Assembly (NCBI RefSeq): GCF_050303215.1
Contig: NZ_JBNLBH010000146.1
Location: forward strand, 1 to 64,000
Length of the DNA: 64,000 bases
From: Haliangium sp050303215
Lineage (GTDB): Bacteria; Myxococcota_A; Polyangia; Haliangiales; Haliangiaceae
Reading direction: 5' to 3'
Part shown: positions 19,662 to 35,681 of the stretch, piece after piece
Layout of the letters: each line of letters opens with the position of its first letter
How positions within the stretch are numbered: the first letter of the stretch is position 1
Program-made: the position numbers and the translations under genes
Notes under the pieces: generated by a model
What the model saw: only the letters and a program-made list of their open reading frames with translations
Told to the model about the DNA's origin: nothing
Databases searched by the model: none

Positions 19662-21092
19662 TCAGCCGACGGCGGCCCGGGCGGACGCCGGCGGGCCCGA
19701 GAGCAACAGGATCCGATCCCAATCCGGGGCGACCTCGCTCACCGCGGCCAACAGGGTCAGGGCCACCCCGACCGCCCCGTTGAGCAGACCCCGAGCGGGC
19801 CGCCACGACAGCTCTTCGATGGAGTAGTCGTGCACCCAAAAGCGAAACCCGGCGATCCGCTCGGCCTCGTCCGGGCCGCGCATACCCAGGGTCCTATCGA
19901 CCCAGCGTCGGGCTGAGGCGAGGAAGGCCGGATCGCGACAGTCGGCGTACATGTGCTGGTCGAGCAGGATCAGCCCGGTGCTGCCGTGGCACAGCCCGGC
20001 GTCGGTCACGCCGCAGTAGTCCTCGGCGCGGCGGGTCACCGCCAAGGCCAGGTCCCGGGCGCGCTCGGCCCAGTCGTCGCGGCCGCGTGTCCGAGCCGCC
20101 AGGCGCAGGGCCGCGGCCACGCCGGGATCGCCATAACACCAGGCCGCGCGTGTGTGATCCGGGCTGGTGCCGGGCACGTACGCCGCGGAATAGCGGGACA
20201 CCAACGAGGGCGGGTTGGCCCGAGCCAGGAGCCACGACACCGCACCGTCGAGCAGGCGATCCACGCGCTCGGTCGCCACCCCCAGGGCGTGACATAGGCC
20301 GAGCAGGGCGATGACCCCGGGCACGCCGTGGGACAGACCGAGGTTGTAGTAGCCGTCCGGACAGCGTTCGCGCTGGTGCGGCGGCAGCAACTCGGGCTGA
20401 GTGAACCAGGTGACGAAATCGTCGCTGCGTTCGGCGCGCTCCTCGAGGCGGTCGAGCACGGCGTCCAGGCAGGCCCGGGCCGACGGTCGCGGCAGGCGCT
20501 CGATCGCGTACACGCCGTAGCCGACCAGGCCCGAGATCAGGTCGTATTGGCCGTGCCACGGGCCGGAGGTGAGCAGCTCGTGCAGGGTCTGGTCGATGAA
20601 CTGGCCGTCGTCCTCGTCGTCCTCGTCGTCCTCGTCGTCGGTCGCGGTTGCACCGGAGTCGAACTCGTCTCCAGGCTCGGTTGACCCTGCAGCATCGGCG
20701 GTCATCTCGGCCACCAGGTTGTCGACATGTGTCACCGCCCAGGTGATCCCGGCGAAGCCCGAGTACAGGTCCGAGCCCATGGGTTGCTCGGCCATGGCCT
20801 CGACGGCGATCCCCAAACACGTCTCGGCCAGGTCGAGGAAGTCCTCGACCCCGACGCGTTCGGCCCGGATCCCGGGAGTGCCAGCGTGCTCGGCCCGGGC
20901 CAGGTACGCAAACAACAGGGCCAGGCCGGCCACCCCGCTGGACAGGTTGGCCGCGTGCGTCGGGTGATCGGGATGGGCGCGGAGCAGCGGGTCGGGATCG
21001 CGCAGGGCGCGGGCCAGGTCGAGGACGACATCCACGACCGGCGCGGCCTCGCTACTGGTGAAGAGAGGCGTCCAGGACGACGGTGAGCACAT
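19662..21092 (-). CDS. LanC-like lanthionine synthetase family protein (orphan)
   Basis: A 476-residue protein of the lanthionine synthetase C-like alpha-toroid family. The zinc ligands are complete: C319 in AWCYGDPG and C368-H369 in LCHGSTG. Gly-rich turns between helices (SSGVAGLAL, YSGFAGITWA, LSHGVPGVIAL, LNGAVGVALTL) mark the toroid repeats. LanC enzymes add cysteine thiols to dehydrated Ser/Thr; related LANCL proteins act on other phospho-site-derived dehydroamino acids. No dehydratase (LanB), LanM or cysteine-rich precursor peptide is adjacent. An acidic Asp/Glu tract coded by 9-nt repeats (20607-20640) is inserted between two helices. ATG 21092 lies 9 nt after a TATGCT box (21102-21107); GTG 21113 is an alternative. 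Confidence 0.88.
   Translation of the reverse strand: MCSPSSWTPLFTSSEAAPVVDVVLDLARALRDPDPLLRAHPDHPTHAANLSSGVAGLALLFAYLARAEHAGTPGIRAERVGVEDFLDLAETCLGIAVEAMAEQPMGSDLYSGFAGITWAVTHVDNLVAEMTADAAGSTEPGDEFDSGATATDDEDDEDDEDDGQFIDQTLHELLTSGPWHGQYDLISGLVGYGVYAIERLPRPSARACLDAVLDRLEERAERSDDFVTWFTQPELLPPHQRERCPDGYYNLGLSHGVPGVIALLGLCHALGVATERVDRLLDGAVSWLLARANPPSLVSRYSAAYVPGTSPDHTRAAWCYGDPGVAAALRLAARTRGRDDWAERARDLALAVTRRAEDYCGVTDAGLCHGSTGLILLDQHMYADCRDPAFLASARRWVDRTLGMRGPDEAERIAGFRFWVHDYSIEELSWRPARGLLNGAVGVALTLLAAVSEVAPDWDRILLLSGPPASARAAVG
20607..20640 (-). repeat. Short 9-nt repeats coding an acidic tract in the LanC-like gene
   Basis: Three to four near-perfect copies of a 9-nt unit (GAGGACGAC type on the minus strand) encode Asp/Glu residues in a loop of the LanC-like protein. 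Copy number could vary without frameshift. LanC relatives usually lack such an insert, so it is probably a disordered loop. Confidence 0.75.
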
Positions 21093-21195
21093 GTGACCGA
21101 GAGCATACCGCACACCCTGACAAGCTGGGGGTGATTCGGGGTAAGCTGCGCCGACTCACCTGAACTTCGTTCTTCCGCCCTTATTCGGAGGTCAC

Positions 21196-22752
<1,557 letters not shown>

Positions 22753-22789
22753 GCGTGGCGGGGCGGCAGTAGGGGCGGCCTCGGCGAGT

Positions 22790-22801
22790 ACTGGCGCCAG
22801 T
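22790..22801. other. 12-bp perfect palindrome between convergent genes
   Basis: ACTGGCGCCAGT lies in the 81-bp gap between the convergent AbgT-family and STAND NTPase genes. It is a perfect two-fold palindrome without loop or T-run, so it looks more like a protein-binding site or chance than an intrinsic terminator. Confidence 0.4.
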
Positions 22802-22833
22802 GTGATGTGCGCCTACGCCGCCCGGGCCCGCGA

Positions 22834-24117
22834 CTACGCCCCCTTGGCATTCCCCATGATTCGCTCCAGGTCGTCGAGATAGGCTCGGATTTCCGGCACA
22901 TGTCTGTGCTGCTCGCCGTATCGATCCAGCAGCCTGGTCAGGGCGAGGCGCAGGAGGGCGCGGGCCTCGTCCGGTTCGCCCAGGTCCTTTAGCACCAGGG
23001 CGAGGTGCGCGCGGCACTTGGCGACGCTGGGATGGTGCTCGCCGAACTTGTCGAGGCGAACGTCGAGAGCGAGGTGCAGGAGATCGCGAGCCTGGTCCAG
23101 TTCACCCAGGTCGCGTAGCACCATGGCCAGGTTCGAGCGAGTGCTGGCGACGCTGGGGTGATGCTCACCGAACTTGTCGAGGTGAAAGTCGAGCGCGACG
23201 CGCAGGAGATCGCGAGCCTGATCCAGCTCACCCAGGTCGCGCAGCACCATGGCCAGGTTCGAGCGAGTTCTGGCGACGCGGGGGTGGGACTCGCCGAGGG
23301 TGCGAAGCTCAGAGTCGAGAGTGCGACGAAGGAGGTCGTGAGCCTCACCCACTTCGTCCAGGTCCCAAAGCGCCATGGCCAGCTTCGAGCGGGTTGTGGC
23401 GACGCTGGGGTGATGCTCGTCGAAGTTGCGGAGGCCGGCGTCGAGGGCGAGGCGGAGGAGTTCGTGGGCCTCACAAAACTCGCCCAAATCTCGAAGCACC
23501 AGAGCCAGGTTCAAACGGGTTCTGGCGACGCTGGGGTGGTGCTCGCCGAAGTTGCGGAGGTCTGCGTCGAGGGCGAGGCGGAGGAGTTCGTGGGCCTCAC
23601 GGAACTCGCCCAGGTCTCGAAGCACCAGGGCCAGATTCGAGCGTCGGATGGCGACGTTGGGGTGGTGCTCGCCGAGGTTGTGGAGATCTGTGTCGAGAGC
23701 GAGGCGGAGGAGGTCGCGAGCCTCATCCAACTCGTTCAGTTCCCGAAGTACCATGGCCAGATTCGAGCGGCGGATGGTGACACTGGGATGGCGCGCGCTG
23801 AGGTTGTGGAGATCTGCGTCGAGGGAGAGGCGGAGGAGGTCACGAGCCTCATCCAACTCGCCCAGGTTTCGGAGCACCATGGCTAGGTTCGAGCGACTCG
23901 TGGCGACGCTGGGATGGCGCTCGCCCAGGTTGCGGAGATCTGCGTCGAGGGCGAGGCGGAGGAGGTCGCGAGCCTCATCCAACTCGCCCAACTCTTTCAG
24001 CACCCCAGCCAGATTCGAGCGGCTTCTGGCGACGCTGGGATGGTGCTCCCCCAAGTTGCGCAGGTCCGCTTCCAGCGCTCGCTCCATGAGCGTTCGGGCA
24101 CGGCCGTAATCGCCCAG
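22834..24117 (-). repeat. Ten tandem 126-bp repeats coding TPR units
   Basis: The 3-prime part of the STAND gene consists of ten head-to-tail 126-bp units (42 codons each). Units 2-5 and 7-9 are very alike at both DNA and protein level, while the first and last are most diverged. This points to recent expansion by recombination, and to possible copy-number variation between strains. Confidence 0.9.
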
Positions 24118-25677
24118 GGCGTACCAGGCTGCTGCGATGGCAATGTGGAGATTGGACAACCGCCGGTCATGGTCGCCGAGGACGGCGGGGGCGAGTTCGA
24201 GGGCCGTGTCGAAGTGGGCGCGCTCGGGCAAGTAGATGCGATACCCGTCGGAGATGTCGATGTCTCTGGCATAGGCGACGCAGCCGAGCACGAAGGCGCG
24301 GCGGGCGTCGGCGCGCTCGGCATCGGTGCCGACGCGCTGTCCGAACTCGCGGGTGAGACGGTGCATGTGCCAGCGGCCGTCCGGGGCGGTGTCGATGAGG
24401 TGCCGGCGGCGCAGCTCACGCAGGGCATCGGCGCCGAGACCGGCGGCCGCGGCGAGCCTCTCGCCGACAGACTCGGGCTCGAAGCAGGCCGCGATGTGCC
24501 AGGCCCGACGCGCCGTGGCGTCGAGCTGCTGCCAGATGGTCGCCAGGGCGTTCGCGACGGTGTGCTGATAGCGTCCGAGCTGGTCGCTCACGCGCGCCTC
24601 GGTGTCGGGGTCGGCGTGAAGGCGCCGCAGGTAGCCGGCCGGGGTCTCGGCCGGGAACTCGCCCAGGTAGGCACCGGCCAGCTCCAGGGCCAGAGCGTGA
24701 CCGTCCAGGTGGTCGAGGAGCGCGTCCGTGCCCGGGCTCGCGGCCAGCTCGCGTCCGGAGACCTCTTCGAGCAAGGTCAGGGCAGGGCCGCGGTCGAGGA
24801 ACCCCACGGCCACATGCTTGAAGCGCGCGCCGCCCAGGCGGCGGCTGCGGGTCGTGACCAGCCAGCGCAGGTGTGGGCCCGCTGGGAGGGGCGTTGGGGT
24901 CTGTTCCCGGTCCCAGGCCTTGACGTTGTCGAGCACCAGCAGCGTCGGTGTGTCGCGGCGGCTCACGGCGTCGACCGCGGCTCGGGCGCGCGCTTCGATG
25001 GAGCCGGCGGGCAGCGCCAAGGCATCCGCGACCTCGGCGCCCCAACTCGGGGTGAGGTCGGGGTCCTCGGCGTCGAACCAGAAGACGCCGCCGGGGAAGT
25101 GCCCGCGGCTGGCCAGGCGGTACACGAGCTGGAGCGCCAGCTCGGTCTTGCCGATGCCGGCGAGACCTTCTACCGAGGCCGCGATGCGGGCGTCGCTGCC
25201 GCTGGCGAGCAAGGCCTCGAGCCGGTCCAACTCGGCCGTGCGGCCGACGAAGCAGGCCGTGCGTCCGGGCACGTTGCACAGCAATGACACCCCGGCGGCC
25301 GCGCGCGCCCGCGCGCCACCCCCAGTCCCGCCGAGCCCGACCGTGACCTGCGCCCAGACGTCGCCTTCGAGCTGCCGCTCGGCCAGGAAGCCGTCGAGTG
25401 CGCGCATGGGATCGGTGTCGCCCTCGAAGAAGCGGACCGCCCCGATCAGGTAGGCGATGCCATCGCGGTGCTCGACGCACGTTTCGACCAACCCCAGCAT
25501 GTGCTTCTGCAGGTTGTTCGCGTAGGGCACGCGCCGAGACAGCTCGGGCGGCAGGCGCCTGGCGACCGCTTGCAGGTCCGTCTCGGACTGCATCGACTGG
25601 CAGCCATGGAGCAAGTCGGCGAGGCGATCGCAGAACGCCCGGCGCTGCGCATGATCATCCGACCCTACGCCTGACAC
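22834..25677 (-). CDS. EAD2-like-STAND NTPase (NB-ARC/AP-ATPase)-TPR protein
   Basis: A 947-residue protein. Residues about 10-100 match an effector-associated domain of EAD2 type (LPPELSRRV, LVETCVEHRDG, AVRFFEGD). The STAND NTPase spans about 150-460: P-loop GLAGIGKTE (K177), Walker B TLLVLDN, RWLVTTRSR sensor, and HALALELAGAYLG of the GxP-like region. About 460-520 is linker. Ten 42-residue tetratricopeptide units (consensus core HPSVARTRSNLAMVLRDLGE) run from 521 to the end. Such proteins are thought to oligomerise on ligand binding by the TPRs and recruit an EAD2-bearing effector; no effector gene is in this window. GTG 25677 is used because the next ATG would remove part of the EAD. A TATCGT box lies 6 nt before it. 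Confidence 0.88.
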   Translation of the reverse strand: MSGVGSDDHAQRRAFCDRLADLLHGCQSMQSETDLQAVARRLPPELSRRVPYANNLQKHMLGLVETCVEHRDGIAYLIGAVRFFEGDTDPMRALDGFLAERQLEGDVWAQVTVGLGGTGGGARARAAAGVSLLCNVPGRTACFVGRTAELDRLEALLASGSDARIAASVEGLAGIGKTELALQLVYRLASRGHFPGGVFWFDAEDPDLTPSWGAEVADALALPAGSIEARARAAVDAVSRRDTPTLLVLDNVKAWDREQTPTPLPAGPHLRWLVTTRSRRLGGARFKHVAVGFLDRGPALTLLEEVSGRELAASPGTDALLDHLDGHALALELAGAYLGEFPAETPAGYLRRLHADPDTEARVSDQLGRYQHTVANALATIWQQLDATARRAWHIAACFEPESVGERLAAAAGLGADALRELRRRHLIDTAPDGRWHMHRLTREFGQRVGTDAERADARRAFVLGCVAYARDIDISDGYRIYLPERAHFDTALELAPAVLGDHDRRLSNLHIAIAAAWYALGDYGRARTLMERALEADLRNLGEHHPSVARSRSNLAGVLKELGELDEARDLLRLALDADLRNLGERHPSVATSRSNLAMVLRNLGELDEARDLLRLSLDADLHNLSARHPSVTIRRSNLAMVLRELNELDEARDLLRLALDTDLHNLGEHHPNVAIRRSNLALVLRDLGEFREAHELLRLALDADLRNFGEHHPSVARTRLNLALVLRDLGEFCEAHELLRLALDAGLRNFDEHHPSVATTRSKLAMALWDLDEVGEAHDLLRRTLDSELRTLGESHPRVARTRSNLAMVLRDLGELDQARDLLRVALDFHLDKFGEHHPSVASTRSNLAMVLRDLGELDQARDLLHLALDVRLDKFGEHHPSVAKCRAHLALVLKDLGEPDEARALLRLALTRLLDRYGEQHRHVPEIRAYLDDLERIMGNAKGA

Positions 25678-25680
25678 AGG

Positions 25681-26336
25681 GTTACGATAGCATCAACCCG
25701 AGCGTCGGCGCGAGCGTTGGACTTCGAGGATGAGCGCGCGGTGAAGCGTGCGAGCCGGACGCTCGACTCACGACGCCGGTGAACAGCGGCACCACTTCGG
25801 CCGGTTCAGCGGAGCCAGGTGGTCGTCCGGCATGGAGCGCGGACGGCCAGCCCCGGCTCGGCTCACTCTCGTCTACTGGGGACGCCGTCGTCGAGCACTG
25901 CTGTCGCCGCGCGGGTGAGGGGCACGGGCCGGGTCGGCTCCTGGCAGCTCCGCGAGGGAATGATCGATGCAGGTGCGGGCTGCAGCAGTCACCGGGCACC
26001 GTCGCCTGCCGGCGTGGCTCGAAGCATGAGCGCAGAGGCCCGGACGAGTCCATGGGCCCGAAGGCGACGTCGCAACCTGCTCCGACCAACAGAGAGCGCA
26101 GGGATCGTCGTAGCGATACCGCGAGGACCAGGAGCGCAGGGAAGGTCGGACGCCAAGGTTGTGCCGAGGCCAGGTGAACGCCGGCAGCCACACTTGCGAG
26201 AGCCACGGCGTGGAGGCCAAGAGAGGCGTTCAGGCGCAGCCGTTCGCCGGTAGGGCCCGTGGGCTCGGCCGGGCCGGCCCATCCCTGCGTGCATCGTCTT
26301 GACACCCGCACGCGCACCAAACCGACCCAGCCGAGC
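25681..26336. other. 656-bp region without a convincing gene
   Basis: Between the start of the STAND gene and the stop of the Omp85 gene, no frame shows a recognisable domain, ribosome-binding site and normal codon use together. The minus strand around 26000-26230 has two short hydrophobic runs (AVALASVAAGVHLA and PALLVLAVSL), which could be a remnant of a small membrane protein. The end near 25684-25689 carries the STAND promoter candidate. Confidence 0.5.
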
Positions 26337-29300
26337 CTAGAACAGCAGCCCGAAATTGCCGTGAAACCGCCCCCGCGGATTGTCCCCGAGCTGGGGATCG
26401 AGCGGCACCGCGTACTCCAGCGAGATCGACCCAAACGGCGCCACCAGCCGCAGCAGCGCCACCCCCAGCGCGTGGCGCAGATCCGTCGGCTTGACCCCAT
26501 CGAGCGAGTTCGTCACCAACCCGCTATCGAGAAAGATCGCCGACGCCACCGGCACTCCAAACAGCTCCCACACCCGGAGCTGCAAGTCCAGGTTGTGCAC
26601 GAAGCGGATATTCCCCCCGGCCGGGAGCACCCGAATACGCGTAATATCGCCCAGAGGAGGCACCGGTTCCTCGATGATCTCCGTGGCCAGCCGGTCCTCC
26701 TCGTACCCCCGCACCGTCGTATCGCCGCCTGCGAAGAAGCGCTCCGTCTCCGGCAACAGCGAGTCACTGAGCGGCAGCGGGATCCCGTGATCGTAGCGAA
26801 TCCCGTTACTGAGCACCAGCCGAGAGCCCAGGCTGAGGAAGTGCTGGCCGCTCGCGCCCAGCTTCACGAAGCTCTGCTGACCACCCAAGTACCGACTCGC
26901 GTACAGCGCCCGAAACTCCAGCTTGAACCCACCCTCGGGCGTGAGCGGATTAACTCGCCCGCTGGCGTCGCGGCGCTTGTCGATGATGAGCTGCGGCCCG
27001 ATCGAGCCGGTTCGGATCCCTACCGGCGAGCGTTCGATGTCATCGCTCGAGCCCGGCGGTCGGATCAAGTTCTCCTCCAGGCTGCGGCGGCGGAAGTCGT
27101 AGCGCAGCGACAGCACCCACCCGCGCCAGAACCCTCGCCGACCCACGAACGACAGCGCCGTGGTCGTGCCCAGACTCTGCAGATCCCCGAACCGGGGGGT
27201 ATCGTCGCGACGCCAGAACGCCGTCGTCTCCAGCCGCGGGGCCGAGTTGATGCGCTGGTTCGTGAACAGCCCCAGCAGCGGCCGGGTCACTCGCCGCGTG
27301 ACCCAATGCGGAATCTGGAACGAGCCTTCGATCGACCGCCCGCGGAACGGCAGCGGGATGTCCTTCGTGGGCTGAATCTGGGCCCGCGCGTCCAGGGCCA
27401 GCCCCTGGCCAAACAAATTCTGGAACCGCAGCGCGCTCTCCAGCAGCGCCCCGTCGTCGCTCGAGTATACCGCCGCGCCCTCGAACCCGAACCAGTGATC
27501 GAAGCGCTCCTGGACATCGACCACCACGTTCACGTCCGGCCCGGTCCCGCTCTCGAGATCGACGAAGCGGACCTGCACCGAGTTGAACAGCCCCGACGCG
27601 CGCAGGTTCTGCTGCCCCTCCTCGGCCCGGCTCAGCGTGAGCGGCAGCCCCTCCTCGTAGCCGAGCTCGCTCGAGATGATCCAGTCACGAGTCTTGAAGT
27701 TGCCGTGGACCAGGACCTTACCGAAGCGCACCTGCTCGCGCTCGGTGATCTCGTACACCACGTCGACCGCGTCGGTGCCCGGCTGCGTCAGCGCCAGCTC
27801 GGCCGGCGGCGGCGCGCCCGCGGCCGGGCTCGGGGCCGGGCTCGACGCGGTCACCGGCCGGACGCAGCGCTGAACTTGGGCCCGGGGATAGGCGTTTTCG
27901 AAGTAGAAGCGCCCGATGCGGACCCGCCCTTCTTCGGCCCGCTCGCGCACGAACGGGTCTCCGGGCGCGTACGCCAGCAGCGGCACCAACTCCTTCGAGC
28001 CGTAGCGATGAGCCCCGATGAACTGGAAGTCGACGCTGCGGACCTGGGTCTGGGGCCCCTCGCGGATATCGAAGCGCACGTACAGCTCGCGCGCCTCGCC
28101 CAGCACCGCGGCGTTGCCGGCGACCAGCGCGCCCTGCAGCGCGGCGCTGGTCAGGTTGGCGCGGGCCCGGTAGGTGGCGACCTGGACCTCGGCGCTGCGG
28201 TAGCCGCGCTGGCGGTACAGCTCCGCGATACGGGTCTGGTCGCGGGCCAGATCCTCGGCCGTGAACGGGACCCCGGGCTGGGCCCGGACCGCGTCGCGCA
28301 GCTCGCGGTCGGTCACCGCGCGGTTGCCCGCGAAGCGGACCTGGGCGAGCCTGAGCTCGGGCCCGGGGTGGATGGTGAACACGATCCGCTCGTAGCTGTG
28401 CCGATCCTCGCGGCTCCAGGTCACCTGGGCCTCGAAGTGCCCGCGCGACTGAAAGTAACGCCGCAGCGCATCGGCCGAGGCCGCGACCTCCACGTCGTCG
28501 TACGAGCCTTCGTCCTCGAAGGTGAGCAGCGAGCGCAGCAGATCGGTCGGGTAGCGCTCGGGGGAGTGGCCGTCGAAGCGCACGTCGACTCGGCGGCGCT
28601 CGTTGACGATGACCGTGAAGTCGATCGACTTGTCTTCGGCGTCGAAGTTGTCGCTGTAGCGAAAGTCCAGGTCGGTGCGCACGCGCACGGCCGGATAGCC
28701 GCGCTTCTGATAGATGTCCACCACCCGCTCCAAGGCCCGGTTCAGCTCCTCCTGGCTGAAGCGCTCGATGAAGCACCGGTTGCCCATCGACTGCGCCGCG
28801 GAGCGCGCGCCCAGGGCCGACATCAGCCGCACGAACAGCTCGGGCACGCAGTAGCGCCCGCGCCGAAACTGGCTGGTGATGAGCTCGGACGGCAGGCTGG
28901 GGCGGCCCTCGATGTCGATGCGTCCGATGCGGTACGGCGCCCCCTTGCGGATGCGGACCAGCAGCTCGGTGGTCACCCGATCGTTGCAGGGGTCGCTGTC
29001 GCGGTCGGCGTCGTCGTTTTCGAGCAGGTCCACCTGGGCCTCGGGGTAGCCCTCGCGCTGCAGGTAGGCCCGGATGCGCTCGCCCTCGCGCTCGATCTGG
29101 GCCGCGCAGGCGCGCGCGTCGCTGGGCAAGGGCGAGCCCGGGCGCAGGCGCATCCGGCGCAGGATGTCGACCTCGAACAGCGTGGCCAGCAGGCTGCGCC
29201 AGCGAAACAAGATCAGATCCACGAACGGTGACTGCGCCACCACCTCGACCCGGGTGTGACGGATCCGGGTCAAGGTCGCGACCTCGAGCACCGCCCGGGT

Positions 29301-29728
29301 CCCGCCGCCGTCCAGCGGCTCAGCCACGATCCCGACCAGGTCGTAGCCGAGCTGATCGCGCACGAAGAGCTGCAGCTCACAGCGGTTGTCCCGGGTGAGG
29401 CTCTGGCGATCGGCCATCTTGGGGGCCAGGATGGCGCTCAGCTTGGCCCGCGTGGCCTCGGGCAGGGGGCCGCCGACGGTCCACTCCCGCCACACCACCG
29501 GGGGCTCGGCCGGGGCCGCGGGCACGGCCTCCTGGTCGCGCCGAGACGCGCCGGCAGGGCGACACTCGCTCTCGGACAGGGGCTCGTAGCGGACCGGCGC
29601 GCCGCGCTCCCCGGACTCGGCCCAGGCTCGGTGAGGGACCCCGGCGCCGGCCAGCCCGAGCGCGCACATGACCAGGGCGCAGGGGGCGCGGCGCGCGGTC
29701 GGCCCTGGCCGGCTGTGGGCGGTCCCGG

Positions 29729-29735
<7 letters not shown>
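26337..29735 (-). CDS. BamA/TamA-family outer-membrane protein (Omp85) with many POTRA domains
   Basis: A 1132-residue outer-membrane protein. After a signal-like N terminus (GLAGAGVPHRAWAES), residues about 60-720 hold roughly six or seven POTRA-like units; new units begin at strands such as YRIGRIDIEGRPSL, LRLAQVRFAGNRAVTD and VRFGKVLVHGNFKTRD. The C-terminal 400 residues form the Omp85 barrel, with GGDTTVRGYEEDRL (the conserved VRGY-type loop) and a final FHGNFGLLF strand. Omp85 proteins insert or secrete outer-membrane proteins. E. coli TamA has three POTRAs and BamA five, so this one is long. It follows tamB: GTG 29735 or GTG 29732 overlaps the tamB stop, so TamA-like partnership is likely. 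Confidence 0.88.
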
Positions 29736-34627
<4,892 letters not shown>

Positions 34628-34806
34628 CTAGTTAGCTGACAGTAGCACGCTCGCTCGGGCGGTGCCACGGGCGCTTGGAGGGAGTCTGTGGCAAAATCGC
34701 TATAGGCTCGAAGAGCCAAAATGAGCGATGATGTGTACTCCACCAACGGCCGATCCGGCCCAGCCCCGGCCCCGCCGCCGGGCCAACCCACGAGCGAGGT
34801 GATTGC

Positions 34807-35376
34807 ATGAGCCATCCAGAGAACCAGACGCCGTCCCCCACCCGTGATTCGTCCGACGGGCCGCGCGCTGAGTCGAGCGCGCTGCGGCTCAAGCGAGAGA
34901 CCATCCTCATGAGCAGCGATCGCGGTCGCCTGGGACTGCTGGTCGCGCTGTGTTCTCTGGCTGGCGTGGTCGTGGGCTTCGGTATCAGCAATATGGCCGT
35001 GATGCGGGCCCATCACTGTCCCACCATGACGGTGACGAGCGTGCCCTCGGCGGCGCCGGTCGACACCCCAACCTGGCTCGGGGTGCGCATCTCCGACGCC
35101 CGCGAGGGCGGGGCCTTGGTGCAGAAGGTCGAGGCCGGCTCGCCCGCCGCCGACGCCGGGCTTCGCCGCGGCGACGTCGTTACCGGGGTGAGCCGGGCCC
35201 GCTGCGGGCGCCGCTTCAGCCCCATCACCCGGGCGTCCGACCTGGTTCGCACGGTGCGCAGCCGGGACGCCGGCGACAGCGTTCGCATCCGTCTGCTGCG
35301 CGACGGTGACACCTACACGCTGCGCGCGCGCCTGGGCCAGATGCCGGTGCCGCTGTTCCTCGAAGAGATCCGCTAG
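34807..35376 (+). CDS. Membrane-anchored PDZ domain protein
   Basis: A 189-residue protein with a cytoplasmic N-terminal tail (about 1-40), one transmembrane helix (about 41-62, LGLLVALCSLAGVVVGFGI) and a periplasmic PDZ domain (about 85-180). The PDZ core is clear: LGVRI, VEAGSPAADAGLRRGDVV and VRIRLLRDGD. There is no protease domain, so it probably recruits other envelope proteins. GAGGTG just before ATG 34807 serves as ribosome-binding site. It is divergent from tamB across 179 bp, which must hold both promoters. Confidence 0.85.
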   Translation: MSHPENQTPSPTRDSSDGPRAESSALRLKRETILMSSDRGRLGLLVALCSLAGVVVGFGISNMAVMRAHHCPTMTVTSVPSAAPVDTPTWLGVRISDAREGGALVQKVEAGSPAADAGLRRGDVVTGVSRARCGRRFSPITRASDLVRTVRSRDAGDSVRIRLLRDGDTYTLRARLGQMPVPLFLEEIR

Positions 35377-35681
35377 CGGCACCCGGTCGCAGCTCTTCCC
35401 GCTCCTTCACCATCACCCACCATCAGTCTTGGCAGCGCCGCCCGCGGAGGGCGCGTCGCCGCTTGTCCCGCGCAGCGCCTGGGCAAGGCGCGCCGGGCGC
35501 GACATCCCCGGCTGGGCAACGAACGGCCCATCGAGGCGGTCGGCGGGCCGCCCCAGGTGGTGGGTTGCGCTGACCGTCTCAGGGGCCGTCGCCTGCGGCG
35601 GCGGCGGTGGCGGTCACCAGCGCGGGGCGCGGGGCGCAGGGTTGCGGCGACGGGAACTCCCCGGGCCGCCGACGGTGCGGG
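35377..35681. other. 305-bp convergent intergenic region, no feature seen
   Basis: The gap between the PDZ gene stop and the barrel gene stop contains only short frames with skewed composition and no ribosome-binding site. A GGCGGCGGCGGTGGCGG stretch near 35595 is simple sequence. I found no hairpin with a T-run. Confidence 0.5.

Noticed and set aside
22790..22801. Intrinsic terminator between convergent genes
   Set aside because: The palindrome has no loop of suitable size and no following T-run, so termination is not supported.
22834..24117. CRISPR-like regular repeats
   Set aside because: The 126-bp units are contiguous, in frame and encode TPR helices; there are no short repeats with unique spacers.
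25873..26220. Small minus-strand gene in the 25.7-26.3 kb gap
   Set aside because: No ribosome-binding site, no domain, and composition changes along the frame; only two short hydrophobic runs are visible.
26259..29231. 990-residue plus-strand open frame
   Set aside because: Antisense shadow of the Omp85 gene, composed of Arg/Gln/Pro/His-rich sequence without domains; a common artefact in GC-rich DNA.
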